A stretch of DNA of 64,000 bases from Streptomyces canus. Its GTDB lineage: Bacteria > Actinomycetota > Actinomycetes > Streptomycetales > Streptomycetaceae. Positions 61,457 to 64,000 of this stretch are shown piece after piece. The translations under genes and the position numbers were made by a program. Below the pieces are notes generated by a model. That model did no database searches. It was given only the letters and a program-made list of their open reading frames with translations, and was not told where the DNA came from. The stretch covers positions 6,624,001 through 6,688,000 of the forward strand of contig NZ_JAUSYQ010000002.1 in the NCBI RefSeq assembly GCF_030816965.1, given 5' to 3'. Numbering within the stretch: position 1 is the first letter of the stretch; every line of letters starts with the position of its first letter.

Positions 61457-63004
61457 CTACTGGCGCCGGCCGCAGACCTTGCCGTCCTTCGGCACCGTGC
61501 CCTTCAGCAGATACGCGTTCACCGTGGAGTTCACACAGCCGCTCCCGTTCCCGTACGCCCCGTGCCCCTCGCCTTTCCAGGTGAGCTCCACGCCGACACC
61601 CTTGCCCAACTCGTCCGCCATCCTGCGGGCCCCTTCGTACGGGGTCGCCGGGTCGCCCGTGTTGCCGATCACCAGCACCGGTGCCGCACCGGGCGCGCTC
61701 ACCTCCGGGGTCTCGTACTGCCCGGGCACCGGCCAGTCGTGGCACCAGCCGGCCGCGTCCCAGCCGAGGAAGGGGCCGAACACCGGCGAGATCCTCTCGA
61801 ACTCGGGCAGCAGCCTCTTCGTCTGCGCGAGCGTGGGCCGCTGCTTGTCGTCCAAGCACGATATGACCCGTTGTGACTGCGTCACCATGCCGTAACGGCC
61901 CGAGGCATCCCGTTCGTTGTAGCCGTCGGCGAGCGCCAGCAGTTCGGAGCCGTCCCCCTGCTCGGCCGTGTCGAGAGCGCTGGTCAGCGAGGGCCAGCTG
62001 TCCTGGCGGTACAACGGCCAGACGATGCCGGTGAACGCCAGCACCTGGGTCAGCTTCCGCCCGGGATACGTGTCCAGCGGATCCGCGTCGATCCGCTCCA
62101 GCAGGTCCGCGATCTTCCGGGTGCCCTGTTCGGGGTCCTGGCCGGTGGATTCGAGGTAGTTGTCGAGGGCGCGCTGGAAGCCCCGGGCCTGGTTCTTGCG
62201 GTGGTCCACCAGGTCGGCGGTCGGATCGACGACCGCGTCGAGCACCAGCCGCCCTGCATTCTCGGGGAACAGGTGGGCGTAGACGCCGCCGAGTTGGGTG
62301 CCGTACGAGATGCCGAAGTAGTGCAGTTCGGTGTCGCCGAGGACCTGGCGCATCAGGTCCATGTCCCGCGCGGTGTCGGTGGTGGAGACGTGCGCCAGCA
62401 GTCTGCCCACGCCCTTCTCGCAGCTCTGGGCGAAGTCGGTGGCGTCCCTGAGGTACGCCCGTTCCTCGGCTGGGGTGTCCGGGGTGGCGTCCACCGCCTC
62501 GGCGGCCTGGGTCTCCTTGTCGCCACGACAACGGACGCCTTTGCTGGCGCCGACGCCGCGCGGGTCCCAGCTCACCAGGTCGTACCGCTCGCGCAGCAGG
62601 GAGACGGTGGCGGCGTACCCGGGCATTCCGGCGACGCCCGGCGCGCCGGGACCGCCGAAGTTGAACAGGAGCGAGCCGATGCGGTCGCCGCCGCGGGCCT
62701 TGGAGCGAATCAGCGCGAGGCCGATCGTCTCGCCGTCCGGCTTCGACCAGTCGAGCGGCACCTTCAACGTCGCACATTGCCAGTCCCTGCCGGGAGGAGA
62801 GGAGTCCGCGGTGGCCTTGCAGCGCTCCCAGTCGAGCTTCTGCGAGGTCAGCGCGGCGGGCAGCGCTTTCGCGCCTGTGGTGCTGGGCCTCGCGCTGCCC
62901 GACCGCTCGTCTCCCTCACCGCCGCCGGACGAGCCGCCGCTGCAGCCCGCCGCCAGCAGTGCGGCCGCGGCGGTCACAGCCGCCCACCGTACGAAACGTC
63001 CCAT
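61457..63004 (-). CDS. Secreted S33 tripeptidyl aminopeptidase-like lipoprotein
   Basis: 515 residues from the ATG at 63004, with GGGGAGGGGGAC upstream. The lipoprotein signal ends LAAGC with Cys21. The alpha/beta-hydrolase core has an oxyanion segment FNFGGPGAPG, nucleophile Ser233 in GISYG, acid GNTGDPATPYEGA and His GEGHGAYG. It resembles the mycelium-associated Slp/Tap peptidases of Streptomyces that release tripeptides. It is a paralogue of the next gene. It is anchored outside the membrane. Confidence 0.93.
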   Translation of the reverse strand: MGRFVRWAAVTAAAALLAAGCSGGSSGGGEGDERSGSARPSTTGAKALPAALTSQKLDWERCKATADSSPPGRDWQCATLKVPLDWSKPDGETIGLALIRSKARGGDRIGSLLFNFGGPGAPGVAGMPGYAATVSLLRERYDLVSWDPRGVGASKGVRCRGDKETQAAEAVDATPDTPAEERAYLRDATDFAQSCEKGVGRLLAHVSTTDTARDMDLMRQVLGDTELHYFGISYGTQLGGVYAHLFPENAGRLVLDAVVDPTADLVDHRKNQARGFQRALDNYLESTGQDPEQGTRKIADLLERIDADPLDTYPGRKLTQVLAFTGIVWPLYRQDSWPSLTSALDTAEQGDGSELLALADGYNERDASGRYGMVTQSQRVISCLDDKQRPTLAQTKRLLPEFERISPVFGPFLGWDAAGWCHDWPVPGQYETPEVSAPGAAPVLVIGNTGDPATPYEGARRMADELGKGVGVELTWKGEGHGAYGNGSGCVNSTVNAYLLKGTVPKDGKVCGRRQ

Positions 63005-63147
63005 TCCAGTCCCCCTCCCCAACCGTCCGTGCCAAGCCACGAACGTCGGTCTGGCCATGGTAGGCCGATCACCAGACACCCGTCGGGGCCTGTGGATAAC
63101 CTTCTGACCAGCGATTTCACCGAAGGCCCGGGGTGGCTGCGGTCGTG

Positions 63148-64000
63148 CTAGGAGCAGACGGTCCCGGCCGCCGGCACCTTTCCGCTCAGGAGATAGCCGT
63201 TCACGGCGTCCTGGACGCACGTGTTCTTGCTGTCGTACGCCCCGTGCCCCTGCCCCTTGTACGTCAGCTCGACCCCGACGCCGGCTCCGAGCGCCTCCAC
63301 CATCTTGCGCGCGCCCTCGTACGGGGTCGCCGGGTCCCCCGTGTTGCCCACGACCAGGATCGGTGCCGAGCCGGTGGCGCTCACGTCGGGATGGTCGGCG
63401 GCGCCCCCCACGCCCCAGTCGGTGCAGTTCACCATCGACCAGGCCATGAAGTCGCCGAACAGAGGGGACGCGGCGCGGAACTCGGGCAGCTTGCGCTCGA
63501 CCTGGGCGGAGGTGTACCGGGGCTTGTCGTCGGCGCAGTTGATGGCGTTGTTGGCCGCCGCGAAGTTGCTGTACTCACCGTTGTCGCTGCGCCCGTTCAG
63601 CGTGTCGGACAGCAGCATCAGGATGCTGCCGTCGCCGTCGTACGCCTGCTCCAGGCCCTCGGTGAGGTACTCCCAGAAGTCCTTCGAGTACAGCGCCTGT
63701 GCGATGCCGTTGGTCGCGGCGGTCTGGGTCAGCACCCGCTGCCCGATGCCGGGGATCGGCTTGCTGTCGAGGTCGGCCAGCAGTTCGGCGATGCGGTTCC
63801 TGACATCTTGCGCGGTGTCGCCGACGGGGCAGTCCGTGGACTGCGAGGTGCAGTCCTCGGCGAAGTTGTCGAGCGCGAGCTGGAATCCCTCGGCCTGTCC
63901 GAGCGAACCCTGCTCGCTGCTCTGCGTCGGGTCGACGACCGCGTCGAAGACCGCGCGCCCCACGTGCCTCGGGAACAGGTGGGCGTAGACACCGCCGAGT
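63148..64000 (-). CDS. S33 tripeptidyl aminopeptidase-like protein, 5' end outside window
   Basis: The frame is open to the window edge, so the first part, including the Ser nucleophile, lies outside. The visible part begins LGGVYAHLFPRHVGRAVFDA. Conserved regions are GNTGDPATPYEGA and GQGHGAYD, with the C-terminal Cys tail (CVQDAVNGYLLSGKVPAAGT VCS). It lies 143 bp upstream of the paralogue at 61457-63004 in the same orientation, so the pair arose by tandem duplication. Confidence 0.9.
   Translation of the reverse strand, partial: LGGVYAHLFPRHVGRAVFDAVVDPTQSSEQGSLGQAEGFQLALDNFAEDCTSQSTDCPVGDTAQDVRNRIAELLADLDSKPIPGIGQRVLTQTAATNGIAQALYSKDFWEYLTEGLEQAYDGDGSILMLLSDTLNGRSDNGEYSNFAAANNAINCADDKPRYTSAQVERKLPEFRAASPLFGDFMAWSMVNCTDWGVGGAADHPDVSATGSAPILVVGNTGDPATPYEGARKMVEALGAGVGVELTYKGQGHGAYDSKNTCVQDAVNGYLLSGKVPAAGTVCS

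Noticed and set aside
58497..62777. A 1426-codon open frame on the minus strand
   Set aside because: It runs opposite to four well-supported genes (epimerase, spherulin-like, moeZ and part of the S33 gene) and its product is low-complexity Arg/Gly/Ala typical of GC-rich antisense frames.

Overview
The window is chromosomal DNA of a high-GC actinomycete, almost certainly a Streptomyces. It shows strong third-position GC bias, many GTG starts, Streptomyces-type proteins, a common Streptomyces intergenic repeat, and tight ATGA/GTGA gene overlaps. Both ends cut a gene: a collagen-like peptidoglycan-binding membrane protein on the left and an S33 peptidase on the right. About 60 protein genes are supported. 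I saw no rRNA, tRNA, prophage or CRISPR array.

Layout. 1-5880: membrane and secreted proteins, then an ABC-2 exporter with a DesK/DesR-type two-component system in one overlapping operon. 5886-12353: SirB1-like protein, GNAT enzyme, 7Fe ferredoxin, and the lysine/diaminopimelate genes dapC and dapE. 12476-18346: LOG-family protein, FolP2-like dihydropteroate synthase homologue, DivIVA-like protein, tagA, enoyl-CoA hydratase, DUF3117 protein, O-methyltransferase and an ECF sigma factor. 18343-24762: anti-sigma factor, a TnpB (IS1341-type) element, an HtrA-like protease, tatB and an unknown protein. 24809-32443: GT2 glycosyltransferase, Mrp ATPase, and a divalent-cation neighbourhood (DUF1003, MgtE-N/CBS protein, CorA). 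32928-39478: SUFU-domain protein, MFS exporter, PHP phosphoesterase, MarC, NYN RNase-like protein and a hydrolase. 39717-49009: DEAD-box helicase, ferritin-like protein, DUF3107, TetR regulator, hydrolase and a DUF3152 zincin. 49067-54636: an oligopeptide-type ABC importer preceded by a small Cys-containing leader ORF. 54827-61403: a PelF-like glycosyltransferase operon with a membrane protein, epimerase and spherulin-4-like hydrolase, then moeZ. 61457-64000: tandem S33 peptidases.

Two parts follow the gene order of Mycobacterium tuberculosis as I remember it (fdxC-dapC, dapE...LOG-folP2-tagA...sigE-rseA-htrA-tatB...mrp...corA, and rhlE...DUF3107-TetR...DUF3152-moeB). The block is therefore an old actinobacterial core. 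Against it the TnpB element, the peptide importer and the Pel-like genes stand out as additions.

Points of most interest: a TnpB element paired with a divergent ribbon-helix-helix protein, lying exactly between the anti-sigma gene and htrA; a leaderless Cys-containing uORF before the peptide importer; a compact Pel-like exopolysaccharide candidate locus; two conserved genes whose real starts appear to be ATT and CTG; ten candidate leaderless promoters; and long in-frame tandem repeats in the helicase and the DUF3152 metalloprotein.
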